Positions 8,587-17,650 are shown, counted from the stretch's first letter. The stretch: DNA of 63,625 nt from Gemmatimonadota bacterium (GCA_029863645.1 JAOTVA010000009.1:1-63625), one strand, 5' to 3'. Made by a program: numbers and translations. Notes: a model not told the origin generated them from the sequence alone.

Positions 8587-10628
8587 ACGACCACACCGGT
8601 CAGGGCGACCGCCATGGCGAGCCCCCGAGCCACAGCGCGCAGCACGAGGGTCACGACAAGCACGCCGGGCACTCCGTGGCGATGTTCCGCGACCGCTTCT
8701 GGCTGAGTCTGGGCCTGTCCATCCCGACGTTGGTGTGGAGCCGGTCCGTGCAGGAGTGGCTCCGCTTCACCGCGCCGGATTTCCCACTTTCACGGTACAT
8801 CCCGGCCGTCTTCGGCACGGCGGTCTTCCTCTACGGGGGTCTCGTCTTCCTGAGAGGTGCCCTCGGCGAACTGAAGAATCGCCTCCCGGGGATGATGACG
8901 CTGATCTGCCTCGCGATCAGTGTCGCGTTCGTCTACAGTCTCGCCGTCACACTGGGGTGGGAGGGAGATCCGCTCTGGTGGGAGCTCGCCACGCTGGTGA
9001 CCATCATGATCCTCGGGCACTGGATCGAGATGCGCTCCATCGGACAGGCTCAGGGGGCGCTCAAGGAGTTGGCCAAGCTCCTGCCGGACTTGGCGGTGAG
9101 GATCGCCGAGCACGGCAACGAGGAGGTCCCCGTCTCGGAGCTTCGCGACGGCGACCTGGTCCTGGTTCGTCCGGGAGCCTCCGTGCCGGCCGACGGCGTT
9201 GTGAGCGAGGGCCGGAGCGCGGTCAACGAATCCATGATCACCGGCGAATCGCAGCCGGTCGAGAAGACTGCGGGGGCGTCGGTGGTTGCGGGCACGGTCA
9301 ACGGCTCGGGCTCGCTCCGCGTCGAGGTCACTCGTACAGGTGACAAGACGGCGCTCGCCGGCATCATGCGTCTCGTTGCAGAGGCGCAGTCCTCCCGATC
9401 GCGGGCGCAGGCGCTCGCGGACCGGGCGGCCTTCGTGCTCACGATCGTCGCGATCGGTGCCGGCGCAGCGACTCTGATCACGTGGCTGATCGTCGGCGAC
9501 GATTCGGCCTTCGCGGTGCAAAGACTCGTGGCGGTGCTCGTGATTGCCTGTCCACACGCACTGGGCTTGGCGGTTCCCCTGGTGGTTGCTATTTCGACCA
9601 CACTCGGCGCGAGGAACGGTTTGCTCGTGCGAGACAGACGGGGCCTCGAGGAGGCGAGGAATCTCGACGCCGTCGTCTTCGACAAGACCGGGACGCTCAC
9701 GACGGGCGAGTTCGGGGTGGTTTCGATCTCGACTCACGAAGGGATGTCAGAAACCGAGGCCCTTCGCCTCGCCGCCGGCGTGGAGCAGGACTCCGAGCAC
9801 ACGATCGCGCAGGGCATCGTCAAGGCTGCCCGTGACAGGAATTTGGAGCTTCCGCCGACCACGGACTTCGCTTCGATCCCCGGTCACGGAGTGGTCGCCC
9901 GGGTCGAGGGGCGGAAGCTCCGTATGGGTGGGCCCGCGCTCCTGAGAAAGCTCGACCCTGAGGTCTCTCCCGCGATCCGCTCTGCCGGAGAGGAGAGTGA
10001 GCGACGCGGGCAAACGACCGTCTATCTGCTCGAGGGCGAGCGGGTGGTCGCCGTATTCGGTCTCGCGGACAAGGTGCGTGAGGAGTCTCGTGCGGCGATC
10101 GACGCCCTCCACCGTATGGGCGTGGAGGTCGTGATGCTCACCGGCGACGCACAAGCGGTGGCCGACGCGGTCGCGTCCGACCTCGGTATCGACACGGTCT
10201 TCGCCGAGGTCCTCCCCGAGCAGAAGGCCGACAAGATCCGCGCCCTCCAGGCCGAAGGAAAGCGGGTCGCCATGGTGGGCGACGGGGTGAACGATGCGCC
10301 GGCCCTGGTCTTGGCCGACGTCGGAGTCGCAATCGGAGCGGGTACGGATGTGGCCGTCGAGGCAGGTGACGTGGTGCTCGTGCGAAGCGATCCGCGCGAT
10401 CTACCCCGAATCATCGCGCTCAGTCGTGCCACCTATCGCAAGATGATCCAGAATCTCTGGTGGGCAGCCGGCTACAACGTGTTCGCGATTCCATTGGCCG
10501 CGGGTGTCCTCGCGCGCTGGGGTGTGCTGCTGGCTCCGGCCTTCGCAGCCGTGCTCATGTCCCTGAGTACCGTAATCGTGGCGATGAACGCGCAGCTTCT
10601 CCGACGAACAGACCTGAGCGTGAGTTGA
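8583..10628 (+). CDS. copB: CopB-type (P1B-3) copper/silver-exporting P-type ATPase
   Basis: A 681-residue transporter. The ATG at 8583 overlaps the stop of the small upstream gene, and this start gives a His-rich tail with seven His in the first 30 residues, a CopB hallmark. In order: actuator motif TGESQPVEK, the transmembrane metal site CPH (Cys323), the phosphorylated Asp367 in DKTGTLT, a GDGVND hinge, and helices with GYNVFAIP and MSLST. CPH instead of CPC, with MSxST in the last helices, defines subgroup P1B-3 (Cu2+/Ag+/Cu+ export). There is no Cys-type heavy-metal-associated domain. It acts in the inner membrane. The patatin gene starts one base after its stop. Confidence 0.94.
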   Translation: MNDHTGQGDRHGEPPSHSAQHEGHDKHAGHSVAMFRDRFWLSLGLSIPTLVWSRSVQEWLRFTAPDFPLSRYIPAVFGTAVFLYGGLVFLRGALGELKNRLPGMMTLICLAISVAFVYSLAVTLGWEGDPLWWELATLVTIMILGHWIEMRSIGQAQGALKELAKLLPDLAVRIAEHGNEEVPVSELRDGDLVLVRPGASVPADGVVSEGRSAVNESMITGESQPVEKTAGASVVAGTVNGSGSLRVEVTRTGDKTALAGIMRLVAEAQSSRSRAQALADRAAFVLTIVAIGAGAATLITWLIVGDDSAFAVQRLVAVLVIACPHALGLAVPLVVAISTTLGARNGLLVRDRRGLEEARNLDAVVFDKTGTLTTGEFGVVSISTHEGMSETEALRLAAGVEQDSEHTIAQGIVKAARDRNLELPPTTDFASIPGHGVVARVEGRKLRMGGPALLRKLDPEVSPAIRSAGEESERRGQTTVYLLEGERVVAVFGLADKVREESRAAIDALHRMGVEVVMLTGDAQAVADAVASDLGIDTVFAEVLPEQKADKIRALQAEGKRVAMVGDGVNDAPALVLADVGVAIGAGTDVAVEAGDVVLVRSDPRDLPRIIALSRATYRKMIQNLWWAAGYNVFAIPLAAGVLARWGVLLAPAFAAVLMSLSTVIVAMNAQLLRRTDLSVS

Positions 10629-10629
10629 A

Positions 10630-11499
10630 ATGGCCGCCCGCAGCTTCGTATTGGTCTTGGCCGGAGGAGGCGCGCGTGGGTATGCCCACGCGGGTGTCCT
10701 TCGTGGTCTTCAGCACATCGGCTTGGAACCGGCGGGGCTGGTCGGCGTGTCGATGGGTGCGATCGTAGCGGCGACGTACTCCCTTCGTGAGGACTGGTAC
10801 CAGGCCCTTCTGTCCGTCGATCTGAGCGGTGCTCCTCCGGTGGGGAAGGGCTGGCGATCGGCCGGCCAGCGCGGTGCGGCCCTCCGACGTGCGTGGAGCT
10901 ACGCGCACACGACCTGGAACATGGTTACGGGGTGGGGCGCGCCCGATGATGCGGTCCAGGCGGGTCGCAGCGCGCTGGACGAGCTCCTCGGCGCGGGTCG
11001 CCTCGAGGACGGGCGTGTTCCTCTGACGGTCTGCGCCACGGACCTCCGGTCGGGGACCCGAGTCGAACTCAGTACTGGCCCGGCAGCCTCAGCCGTCTAC
11101 GCCAGCTCTGCGCTGGCGGGGGTCTTTCCACCCCTCGAACAAGGTGACGCTTTGCTTGTGGACGGTGTGTACGCCGACATGGCGCCGGTCGACGTCGCTC
11201 GCAGGATGAGTGGCGAAGTCGTCATCGTCGTCGACCCGAGCCAGGGCGCCGGGGGCGAGTCGTTCGGAAACGGGCTGCAAGTGGTCATGCGGGCGATGGA
11301 GATCTGCCATCTCAGTCACGCCCACCTGCGTGTGGATTCCGCAGACCTGATCCTGCGGCCGGTCTTCGACCGCCCAATCGAAGTGTTGAATTTCGATGCT
11401 CGGCGAGAGTGTGTGGCGGCGGGAATCCGCGAGGTGCGAGCTAGGAGGGCCGATCTCGAGGCGGCGCTTTGCTCCCCCTCGCCTGCCGAACACGCCTGA
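10630..11499 (+). CDS. Patatin-like phospholipase (RssA type)
   Basis: A 289-residue serine hydrolase. The oxyanion loop GGGARG (residues 12-17) is followed by the nucleophile elbow GVSMG (Ser41), with the dyad Asp in VDGVYAD (Asp178). There is no signal peptide, so a cytoplasmic or membrane-associated lipid acyl hydrolase is likely. The start lies one base after the ATPase stop, so it is probably co-translated with the copper exporter. The last 12 codons, stop and downstream spacer are copy B of the 60-base direct repeat. Confidence 0.88.
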   Translation: MAARSFVLVLAGGGARGYAHAGVLRGLQHIGLEPAGLVGVSMGAIVAATYSLREDWYQALLSVDLSGAPPVGKGWRSAGQRGAALRRAWSYAHTTWNMVTGWGAPDDAVQAGRSALDELLGAGRLEDGRVPLTVCATDLRSGTRVELSTGPAASAVYASSALAGVFPPLEQGDALLVDGVYADMAPVDVARRMSGEVVIVVDPSQGAGGESFGNGLQVVMRAMEICHLSHAHLRVDSADLILRPVFDRPIEVLNFDARRECVAAGIREVRARRADLEAALCSPSPAEHA

Positions 11500-11511
11500 C
11501 GACTGCGAACA
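11452..11511 (+). repeat. 60-base direct repeat, copy B
   Basis: This copy matches 2395-2454 at 59 of 60 bases. It covers the 3' end and stop codon of the patatin gene, the spacer, and ends exactly on the first base of the mutM ATG. See copy A. Confidence 0.85.
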
Positions 11512-12410
11512 TGCCCGAACTCCCGGAGATCACAGCCTACGTCGAGGGTCTCGAGCGGCTGATCCAGGGGCAGCGACTCGAGAAGATTCGCGTGCGCTCG
11601 CCCTCGCTGGTGCGCACGTGGGATCCCCCGCTGTCCGCCGCGGAAGGGCTTCGCGTCGAGGGGCTGCGGCGCATCGGCAAGCGTATCGTCTGGGAGATGG
11701 AGGATGAGCTCTTTCTCGTCTTTCATCTGATGATTACGGGGCGCTTCAAATGGACGCGGGCGGGTGCCGCCGTGCCCAAGAAGCGCGCCCACGGCGCGTT
11801 CGACTTTGCGAACGGCACGCTGTTGCTCACCGAGCAGTCGACGAAGAAGCGGGCGGCGCTCCACGTTGTGTGGGGGGAGGAGGCCTTGGCGGAACTGGAC
11901 CCCGGCGGGCTGGAGGTGCTCGATGCCACATCAGCGCAGTTCGCCGAAGCGCTCACACGCGAGAGCCGCACGCTCAAGCGGGCGCTCACCGACCCGCGCG
12001 TCTTCAGCGGCATCGGGAACGCGCACTCCGACGAGATCCTGCTCTTCGCGGGCCTGTCTCCGCTCCAGCTCACCAAGAACCTGTCGGACGACGAGGTCTC
12101 GCGGCTCTTCGAGGTGACGCGCGCGTCGCTGGGGGAGTGGACCGATCGCCTCCGGGCCGAGTTCGGCAAGGAATTCCCGAAGAAGATCACGGCGTTCCAT
12201 CCTGCCATGGCGGCCCACGGCAAGTACGGAAAGCCGTGCCCCGTGTGCGGATCGCCGATTCAGCGCATCAAGTATGCGGACCGCGAGACGAACTACTGCG
12301 CGACGTGCCAGACCGGTGGGAAGATCCTGGCCGATCGAGGGATGTCGCGGTTGCTCGGCGCCGATTGGCCCCGCACGCTTGAGGAGCTGGAAGAGCTCCG
12401 CTCCCGCTAG
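11511..12410 (+). CDS. mutM: Formamidopyrimidine-DNA glycosylase (Fpg/MutM family)
   Basis: A 299-residue base-excision repair enzyme that removes oxidised purines and nicks the strand. The start at 11511 is forced by biology: the mature protein must begin with Pro2-Glu3 (MPELPE), the catalytic Schiff-base residue and its partner. Visible features are Lys in GKRIVWEM, the helix-two-turn-helix motif around SGIGNAHSDEILLFAGLSPL, and a C-terminal zinc finger with CPVC and CATC pairs (around residues 244-267). Length is slightly above the usual 270. It sits 11 bases after the patatin stop. Confidence 0.93.
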   Translation: MPELPEITAYVEGLERLIQGQRLEKIRVRSPSLVRTWDPPLSAAEGLRVEGLRRIGKRIVWEMEDELFLVFHLMITGRFKWTRAGAAVPKKRAHGAFDFANGTLLLTEQSTKKRAALHVVWGEEALAELDPGGLEVLDATSAQFAEALTRESRTLKRALTDPRVFSGIGNAHSDEILLFAGLSPLQLTKNLSDDEVSRLFEVTRASLGEWTDRLRAEFGKEFPKKITAFHPAMAAHGKYGKPCPVCGSPIQRIKYADRETNYCATCQTGGKILADRGMSRLLGADWPRTLEELEELRSR

Positions 12411-12445
12411 CCACGCCGAGCCACTCGGGGTTGATCCGGGTACAT

Positions 12446-12488
12446 GTTCGATATATCGTACGACATACTGTTCGACCTATTGTACGAT
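12446..12488. promoter_or_regulatory. Probable PadR operator: two direct repeats forming a larger palindrome
   Basis: Two 18-base copies of GTTCGAYMTATYGTACGA (12446-12463 and 12470-12487) match at 15 of 18 positions and start 24 bases apart. ATCGTAC (12455-12461) also pairs with GTACGAT (12482-12488). The sequence is AT-rich against its surroundings and lies 43 bases before the PadR start. Self-binding by the PadR dimer is the natural reading. Confidence 0.6.
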
Positions 12489-12530
12489 GGAGTAGATCAC
12501 GTGTATCGCACAGGAAGACGGGGACGCTGC

Positions 12531-13070
12531 ATGGACTTCGACTGGATCTTCGACTGGGACCTGGGAATGGGGCCGCGACGGAAGGGCCGACACCGCGGGC
12601 GCGGTGGCCCCGGGCGGCGCTTCTTCCGGCAGGGCGAGGTCCGGTTGGCGCTGCTGTCCCTCCTACAGGACGAGCCCGGGCACGGATACGAGCTGATGAA
12701 GCGCCTGGAAGAGCGCTCGGGCGGGATGTACCGCGCGAGCGCCGGAACCATCTATCCGGTGCTTCAGCAACTGGTGGACGAGGACTTGGTCCGGATCGAA
12801 GAGGAGGGTGGAAAGAAGGTCCATCACCTCACCGATGCCGGCCGGGAGGAGCTGCTTCTCCACGCCGAGGACATCGACCGGATCTGGAAGCGGGCACACG
12901 GCTGGAAGGACTGGGGCTCCACGATGGGCCCCGAAACCGCCGAGATCTGGGGCAGCTGGGGACGGCTCTCGAAGGCCGCGTTCAAGGCTGCGGCCAAGTC
13001 GGACTTCGAAAACACGGAGCGGATCCGGGAGATCCTCGACCGCGCGAGAAAGGAGCTGGAAGCTCTCTAG
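12531..13070 (+). CDS. PadR-family transcriptional regulator
   Basis: A 179-residue regulator. The ATG at 12531 has GGAAGACGGGG upstream and begins with a Trp/Asp-rich tail (MDFDWIFDWDLGMG); an earlier ATG at 12444 would put the repeated operator inside the gene. A basic linker is followed by the PadR winged helix (about residues 40-115): ALLSLLQDEPGHGYELMKRLEE, then YRASAGTIYPVLQQLVDEDL, then KKVHHLTDAGRE. A C-terminal helix for dimerisation follows. PadR proteins usually repress their own gene and a transporter or detoxification gene in response to small molecules. The target here is not evident. Confidence 0.9.
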   Translation: MDFDWIFDWDLGMGPRRKGRHRGRGGPGRRFFRQGEVRLALLSLLQDEPGHGYELMKRLEERSGGMYRASAGTIYPVLQQLVDEDLVRIEEEGGKKVHHLTDAGREELLLHAEDIDRIWKRAHGWKDWGSTMGPETAEIWGSWGRLSKAAFKAAAKSDFENTERIREILDRARKELEAL

Positions 13071-13077
13071 GCGCGGG

Positions 13078-13632
13078 TCAGCGCGACGGCGTGGGTTGCC
13101 ACAATGCGACACTCAGGCCGAAGGTGAACTGCTTGTACGTGATGGGCGCCTCGTCGATGAAGACCCATCGGTACTCGAGTTGGGGCACGACGAGCCCGAG
13201 CCCCACCAGGCGGATGCCGATCACGGCCGAGTAGCCCAGTTCTGTTTCGCGTCCCTGCGAGCTGGTGAAGATGGTGTTGCGGAGGCCGATGCCTGCGCCG
13301 GCATAGAAGCCCCCCGCACGCCCGTCCAACACGTAGACGCCTTCGAAGTTGTACTGGTACTCTTTGAGGCCCTGCAGGAACGTCACGTCTACGCTCGGCA
13401 TGAGCTCGATCTGGCCGCCGCGCAGGATGGGGAGGCGCAGCTGCGCGCCGAGCACCTCATTCTGCTGCTGGTTGTCGTACCCAAAGCGAACGCCGAGTGC
13501 CGGCGGTGCCCACCCACCAGGCGCCTGAACCTGGACGCCCGGTACGACCTGAGCAGCCAGCTTCCCAGCGGGAAGGGTGGCCCCCGTGAGGAGGACCGCG
13601 AGCGACAACGCCAACATTCGGTTCGGGTTCAT
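13078..13632 (-). CDS. Small outer-membrane beta-barrel-like protein
   Basis: A 184-residue exported protein. The signal peptide (residues 1-28) ends at KLAAQ. The rest alternates hydrophobic and polar residues in short strands with aromatic turns (GVRFGYDNQQQ, VDVTFLQGLKEYQYNF, GGFYAGAGIGLRN), as in eight-strand outer-membrane barrels. No specific family is recognised. It lies 43 bases downstream of the flavoprotein gene on the same strand and may be the last gene of the USP-CBS group. It converges with the PadR gene. Confidence 0.7.
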   Translation of the reverse strand: MNPNRMLALSLAVLLTGATLPAGKLAAQVVPGVQVQAPGGWAPPALGVRFGYDNQQQNEVLGAQLRLPILRGGQIELMPSVDVTFLQGLKEYQYNFEGVYVLDGRAGGFYAGAGIGLRNTIFTSSQGRETELGYSAVIGIRLVGLGLVVPQLEYRWVFIDEAPITYKQFTFGLSVALWQPTPSR

Positions 13633-13675
13633 CCCGGAAGTTGGGCAGGGTGGGGGACGCCCCGCAATGTCGGGG

Positions 13676-14941
13676 CTACCGGCGCGGGAACTCCATCAAC
13701 TCCCCGCGGAGCTCGTGGTCGTCGGCGCGCTCCACGCTCGTCACGAGGCTACGCATCTCGTCGAGAATCGGCGCGTACGAGTCGGAGTGGACTTCGCCCT
13801 GAATGAGCTGGAGAACCGCCAGGCGGTGCCGAGGCGACTCGACCACATGGGTGAAGGACGGCAGCAGCCGATAGAACAAGCGTATGAAGTCGTCCCAGAT
13901 GGCGGCGTCGGTGAGCACCTTGTCTTCGTAGGGGAGAAAGGTCGCCCGCGACACGTCGCCGCTCTCCAGCGCGGCCTGGATGCGCTCGGCCGCGAACCGC
14001 GCCATGTGCATCGCCGCGCCCACGCCCGACGAAAAGATCGGGTCGATGAAACGAGCCGCGTCGCCAATCGCGATCCAACCGTTTCCGCACACCTGCTCCA
14101 GCTGGTAGCTGTAGTTGACCTCCCCCTTGAGGTCGTTGAGGCGCTTCGCGCCTCGGGTGGCCTTTGCCAGCGCGGCGTTGTGTCCTAGAGCCTTGGTGAA
14201 GAAATCCTCCACGCTCAGGCCGGACTCCTGGTAGATGCCCTTGTCCGCAACGAGCCCGAGCGAGGTGATCTCGCTGTTGATGGGGGCCTGCCAGGCCCAG
14301 CCACGCAGCTCGGGAATGAAGAATATGTGCGTGTAGTCCGCGGTATTTCGTTTGCCGCGGTCTACGTCGAAGAACCACGCGTGCAGGCCGAACTGATCGA
14401 AAACCGGGTGGTCGCGCCGGAGCTCGAGCTGGCGACCGAGCCGGGTCCCTCGCCCTGCTGCGTCGACCACGATCCGAGCGGGCACCACGATCTCCTGGCC
14501 CGCCACGGCCACGCGCACCCCGGTGACGCAGGCGGCTTCGTCGAAGAGCACCTCCCGCGCCGTCGCGCCCTGGACGATTTGGCAGCCCAAACTCTCGGCG
14601 TGCTTCAGGAGCAGCATGTCGAACTTCGAGCGGTCCACGTGATACGTGTAAGCTTGGTCGACGCCGTCCTGCGGAAACTCGGCGTAAGCGATCGGGGTCG
14701 ACTTGCGTCCGCGAGGGTGGTACACGATGCCGCCCGAACGCGGAAACTCAGCGGCCTCCATGATCGGCAGGAAGTCGATCTCCCTGAAGACCCGCACGGT
14801 CGACGGCATGAGCGACTCGCCGACGTGGGGGCGTGGATGGTGCGCCTTCTCCAGGATCACGCTGGAGATGCCGGCCTTGGCCAGGTAGCAGCCGAGCGTA
14901 AGTCCGGCGGGGCCGGCCCCGAGGATGACGACGTCGCTCAT
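13676..14941 (-). CDS. FAD-dependent oxidoreductase, tryptophan-halogenase/geranylgeranyl-reductase-like
   Basis: A 421-residue flavoprotein. The N-terminal FAD loop is GAGPAGL (residues 8-14). Next comes HVGESLMPS, seen in flavin-dependent halogenases and related monooxygenases, and GDAARFIDPIFSSGVG, the conserved ribityl-contacting motif. Halogenases carry W-x-W-x-I-P; here the matching stretch is GWAWQAPINS, with Ala replacing the Ile. The halogenase call is therefore doubtful, and an FADH2-dependent monooxygenase or reductase is as likely. There is no signal peptide. The gene follows the CBS gene by 18 bases. Confidence 0.75.
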   Translation of the reverse strand: MSDVVILGAGPAGLTLGCYLAKAGISSVILEKAHHPRPHVGESLMPSTVRVFREIDFLPIMEAAEFPRSGGIVYHPRGRKSTPIAYAEFPQDGVDQAYTYHVDRSKFDMLLLKHAESLGCQIVQGATAREVLFDEAACVTGVRVAVAGQEIVVPARIVVDAAGRGTRLGRQLELRRDHPVFDQFGLHAWFFDVDRGKRNTADYTHIFFIPELRGWAWQAPINSEITSLGLVADKGIYQESGLSVEDFFTKALGHNAALAKATRGAKRLNDLKGEVNYSYQLEQVCGNGWIAIGDAARFIDPIFSSGVGAAMHMARFAAERIQAALESGDVSRATFLPYEDKVLTDAAIWDDFIRLFYRLLPSFTHVVESPRHRLAVLQLIQGEVHSDSYAPILDEMRSLVTSVERADDHELRGELMEFPRR

Positions 14942-14959
14942 GGTTGGAGTGCCCTCCGC

Positions 14960-15508
14960 CTAGGCCGACATCCGACCGTCGGCTACGGCGCGCAGCACGT
15001 CGGCCGAGGTCACGATGCCGATGAGCTCGCCGTTCTTCTTGACCACGGCGCGGTGGATGCGCCCCCGCACCAGGAACTGGCAGAGCTCGGCCAGCGGCGT
15101 GTCGGGCTCAACGGCGAAGGAGACCGGCGTCATGAGCTCCGCGACCGTCACGGTGTCGAAGTCGCTGTCGGGCCACTGTTCCAGAAAGCGCTGACCCGAG
15201 AACGGTGAGTCCTCGGGCAAGAAGAAGCCGTACGGGTCGGACTCAACCTCGGAGTCGTCTCGATCGTCTACGTCCATCGGGGCCACCCCTACGCTTCCGC
15301 CAGTGGGGCGGAGCTGGACGCTGGAGTCGTCGGCAGCGAGGCGGACCAGATCGGTCGACGAGACGACGCCGGCTAGCGCGCCGGACGAGTCGAGCACGGG
15401 CACGCCGCTGATCTCCTCGTCGGCCAGCAACCTGGCCAGGTATCGAGCGGTCGTGTCCGTCGTCACGGTGACGACATCCGTCTGCATGACGTCTTTGACC
15501 GTGAGCAT
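14960..15508 (-). CDS. Twin CBS-domain protein
   Basis: A 182-residue cytoplasmic protein consisting of two CBS repeats (about residues 1-55 and 120-180) joined by an acidic linker (MDVDDRDDSEVESD). Starts such as VKDVMQTDVVTVTTDTTARYLARLL and the repeat VAELMTPVSFAVEPDTPLAELCQFL are typical. Stand-alone CBS pairs bind adenine nucleotides and act as energy or stress sensors. It lies 18 bases after the universal stress gene and 18 before the flavoprotein, which suggests one transcript. Confidence 0.9.
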   Translation of the reverse strand: MLTVKDVMQTDVVTVTTDTTARYLARLLADEEISGVPVLDSSGALAGVVSSTDLVRLAADDSSVQLRPTGGSVGVAPMDVDDRDDSEVESDPYGFFLPEDSPFSGQRFLEQWPDSDFDTVTVAELMTPVSFAVEPDTPLAELCQFLVRGRIHRAVVKKNGELIGIVTSADVLRAVADGRMSA

Positions 15509-15526
15509 GGTCGTTCGTCCTTTCCC

Positions 15527-16432
15527 CTAGGAGGGGAGCTTGGGAGGTCTGTAGAGCAGGAGTGGGACATGGACGCCGCGCAGGACCTTGTCCGTCGTGC
15601 TGCCGAGCACGATCCGGCTCATGCCGTGGCGCCCATGCGTGGCCATCGAGATGAGGTCGCATCCGACGGCTTCGGCTTCCGTCAGGATTCCGTGCGCCGC
15701 CTGGGGGTCGACCGCGACCGACGCGGTCACGCGTAGCCCGCTGCGTCGCATGCGGTCCGCCTGCTCCTCTAGATACTCGGCGGCACTCTCCTTGGCGTCG
15801 GCCAGGATGTCCTCGTTCATTTGGACGGTATGCGGGAGGTACGGAGACGCGATCTCTAGTGGGTATGCGACGATGCGGGTCAGGTGGTAGGCCGATCCGA
15901 AGAGCTCGCCGAACTCGGTCGCGTGTTTGAGCGCCGACTCCGAGACGTCGGATCCGTCGAGTGGGACGAGCAACGTGTCGAACCCACGCGGTGCCTCAGG
16001 CGGAGGGGCTTTGCCCTCCTCCGGTCGCACGAAGAGTACCGGCGTTTCTGACTCGCGCATGAATGCGTCGGCCACCGAGCCGATCCAGGCCCGGGAGAGA
16101 ACGCCGCGCCCGTGCGTCGCCATCACCACGAGATCGATGTCCTGCGCCGTGACCTCGGCGTGGAGCGTCTGGGCTACCGGTCCCGTGTGCACCGCGGTCG
16201 TGACCGCGGCCCCGGCGCTCCCGGATACACGGTCGGCGACGCTCTCGACGTACTGCGCGCTCCAGTCCAACGCCGCCGGCTCCCACCCTGCGAACGCGAA
16301 CGATGGTATCGGTTCGATGACAGAGACAAGGTGGAGGCCCGCGCCGGTCTTGCGAGTCAGCGCGAGTGCAAGCGGAAGCGACGCCTCCGCGAAGGTCGAC
16401 CCGTCGAGGGGAACCATGATGCGCTGATACAC
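15527..16432 (-). CDS. Tandem universal stress protein (two UspA domains)
   Basis: A 301-residue protein. The start is the GTG at 16430-16432, which has a perfect AGGAGG five bases upstream; the open frame continues far beyond it without coding character. The first UspA domain runs from MVPLDGSTFAEASL to ATHGRGVLSRAWIGS, the second from LLVPLDGSDVSESAL to ATHGRHGMSRIVLGS; both carry the G-x2-G...GS ATP-binding loop. Its direction is divergent from the sensor kinase, an arrangement like oxygen/redox stress regulons. Confidence 0.92.
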   Translation of the reverse strand: MYQRIMVPLDGSTFAEASLPLALALTRKTGAGLHLVSVIEPIPSFAFAGWEPAALDWSAQYVESVADRVSGSAGAAVTTAVHTGPVAQTLHAEVTAQDIDLVVMATHGRGVLSRAWIGSVADAFMRESETPVLFVRPEEGKAPPPEAPRGFDTLLVPLDGSDVSESALKHATEFGELFGSAYHLTRIVAYPLEIASPYLPHTVQMNEDILADAKESAAEYLEEQADRMRRSGLRVTASVAVDPQAAHGILTEAEAVGCDLISMATHGRHGMSRIVLGSTTDKVLRGVHVPLLLYRPPKLPS

Positions 16433-16540
16433 CCAATCCTCCTTTGTCGCAGGCGGGTCACTCTCGCGGTGCCCGTCGGTGTACATACATTCTTGCAGAC
16501 ACCGGTCCTGCCGGATGTCGGGGACATCGCCTCGCCAGGG

Positions 16541-17650
16541 GTGGGGGATGCGCTGTCCGACCCGTCGGAGAATTCCTCTATTACGGCCGCTGGCTGGACC
16601 GGCCGGGAGCGGCAGGCGTTGCTTTCGAGCGATGAATACCAGGCCATCTTCGATGCCTCGCCCGACGGCTTTCTCGTCGTTGATCGGAAGGGCGTCATCC
16701 GGGCCGTGAACCCGCGCGCGGAAGAGCTCTTCGGGTGGACCGCCGAAGAACTCCGCGGCGAGAACGTCGACGTGCTTGTCCCTGACGCCGTGCGAGGCGT
16801 GCACCATTCTCACCGGGCGAGATTCGTCGGGGACCCCCACAACCGCCCCATGGGCGTCGGACTGGACCTGCGGGGGCGCCGGAAGGACGGCACTACGTTT
16901 CCCGTCGAGATCTCCCTGAGCCCCTGGACCGGATCGGACGGGAAAATCAGCGTCATCTGCACGGTTCGCGACGTCTCGGACTACCGGCGGCTGCGGAATT
17001 TCTCTGAGGGCGCCCTGCTCGCGACCGAGGAGGAGCGGCAGCGCATAGCGCGGGACCTCCACGACGACACGGCCCAGCGTCTCGCCACACTCATCTTGCG
17101 CGTGCGCCGTCTGGCTCTGGAGCCCAATGCCGACGCCCGGGCCGCGTTGCTCGAGGATATCCGTGACGAGGTCGTAGAGACGACCGAGGGAGTCAAACGA
17201 ATTGCTCGCGGCTTACGGCCCCCCGAGATCGAGGAGCTCGGCTTGGCCCTGGCAATCACCGCGCATGCGCGCAGCCTGGGCGAGGGCACGGACTTTTCGG
17301 TCGAAACCGAGCTCGATTCCATGGAGCACGAGTTGGACGATCCCGCCAAGCTCGCGATCTACCGGATCGTCCAGGAGGCGCTTTCCAACGTCCGTCGACA
17401 CGCCGGGAGCAGCGGGGCGCTTGTGCGCCTCCACTTGGAGGGCGGGAGGGTCGTGGCCGAGGTTGTGGACCGGGGGCGGGGGTTCGCAGCCTCGCAGACA
17501 ATGGAGCGGGGCGGCGGTTTAGGCTTGGTAGGGATGCGTGAGCGGGCGACTATGTTGGGTGGAATCTTGACGATCGAGAGTGTGCCGGGTGAGGGAACGA
17601 CCGTTAGGGTGAGCCTACCGAGACTGAACAAGACGGGTGGAGATGGCTAA
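16541..17650 (+). CDS. PAS-domain sensor histidine kinase, NarL/DegS type (HisKA_3)
   Basis: About 369 residues. The start is uncertain: no ATG lies between the USP gene and the PAS domain, so GTG 16541 is my choice, with GTG 16469 or TTG 16619 possible. A PAS domain (YQAIFDASPDGFLVVDRKGV to CTVRDVSDY, about residues 30-145) is followed by the HisKA_3 box EEERQRIARDLHDDTAQRLA with phospho-acceptor His174, and an HATPase_c domain with YRIVQEALSNVRRHA and GGGLGLVGMRERA. There are no membrane helices, so this is a cytoplasmic sensor. The PAS has no obvious haem or flavin signature. The stop overlaps the regulator gene. Confidence 0.9.
   Translation: MGDALSDPSENSSITAAGWTGRERQALLSSDEYQAIFDASPDGFLVVDRKGVIRAVNPRAEELFGWTAEELRGENVDVLVPDAVRGVHHSHRARFVGDPHNRPMGVGLDLRGRRKDGTTFPVEISLSPWTGSDGKISVICTVRDVSDYRRLRNFSEGALLATEEERQRIARDLHDDTAQRLATLILRVRRLALEPNADARAALLEDIRDEVVETTEGVKRIARGLRPPEIEELGLALAITAHARSLGEGTDFSVETELDSMEHELDDPAKLAIYRIVQEALSNVRRHAGSSGALVRLHLEGGRVVAEVVDRGRGFAASQTMERGGGLGLVGMRERATMLGGILTIESVPGEGTTVRVSLPRLNKTGGDG

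Noticed and set aside
12444-12530. Earlier ATG for the PadR gene
   Set aside because: It would place the repeated operator inside the coding sequence and has no ribosome site; the ATG at 12531 does.
16433-17062. N-terminal extension of the universal stress gene
   Set aside because: The frame is open but overlaps the kinase gene on the other strand; a GTG with perfect AGGAGG at 16432 is the real start.
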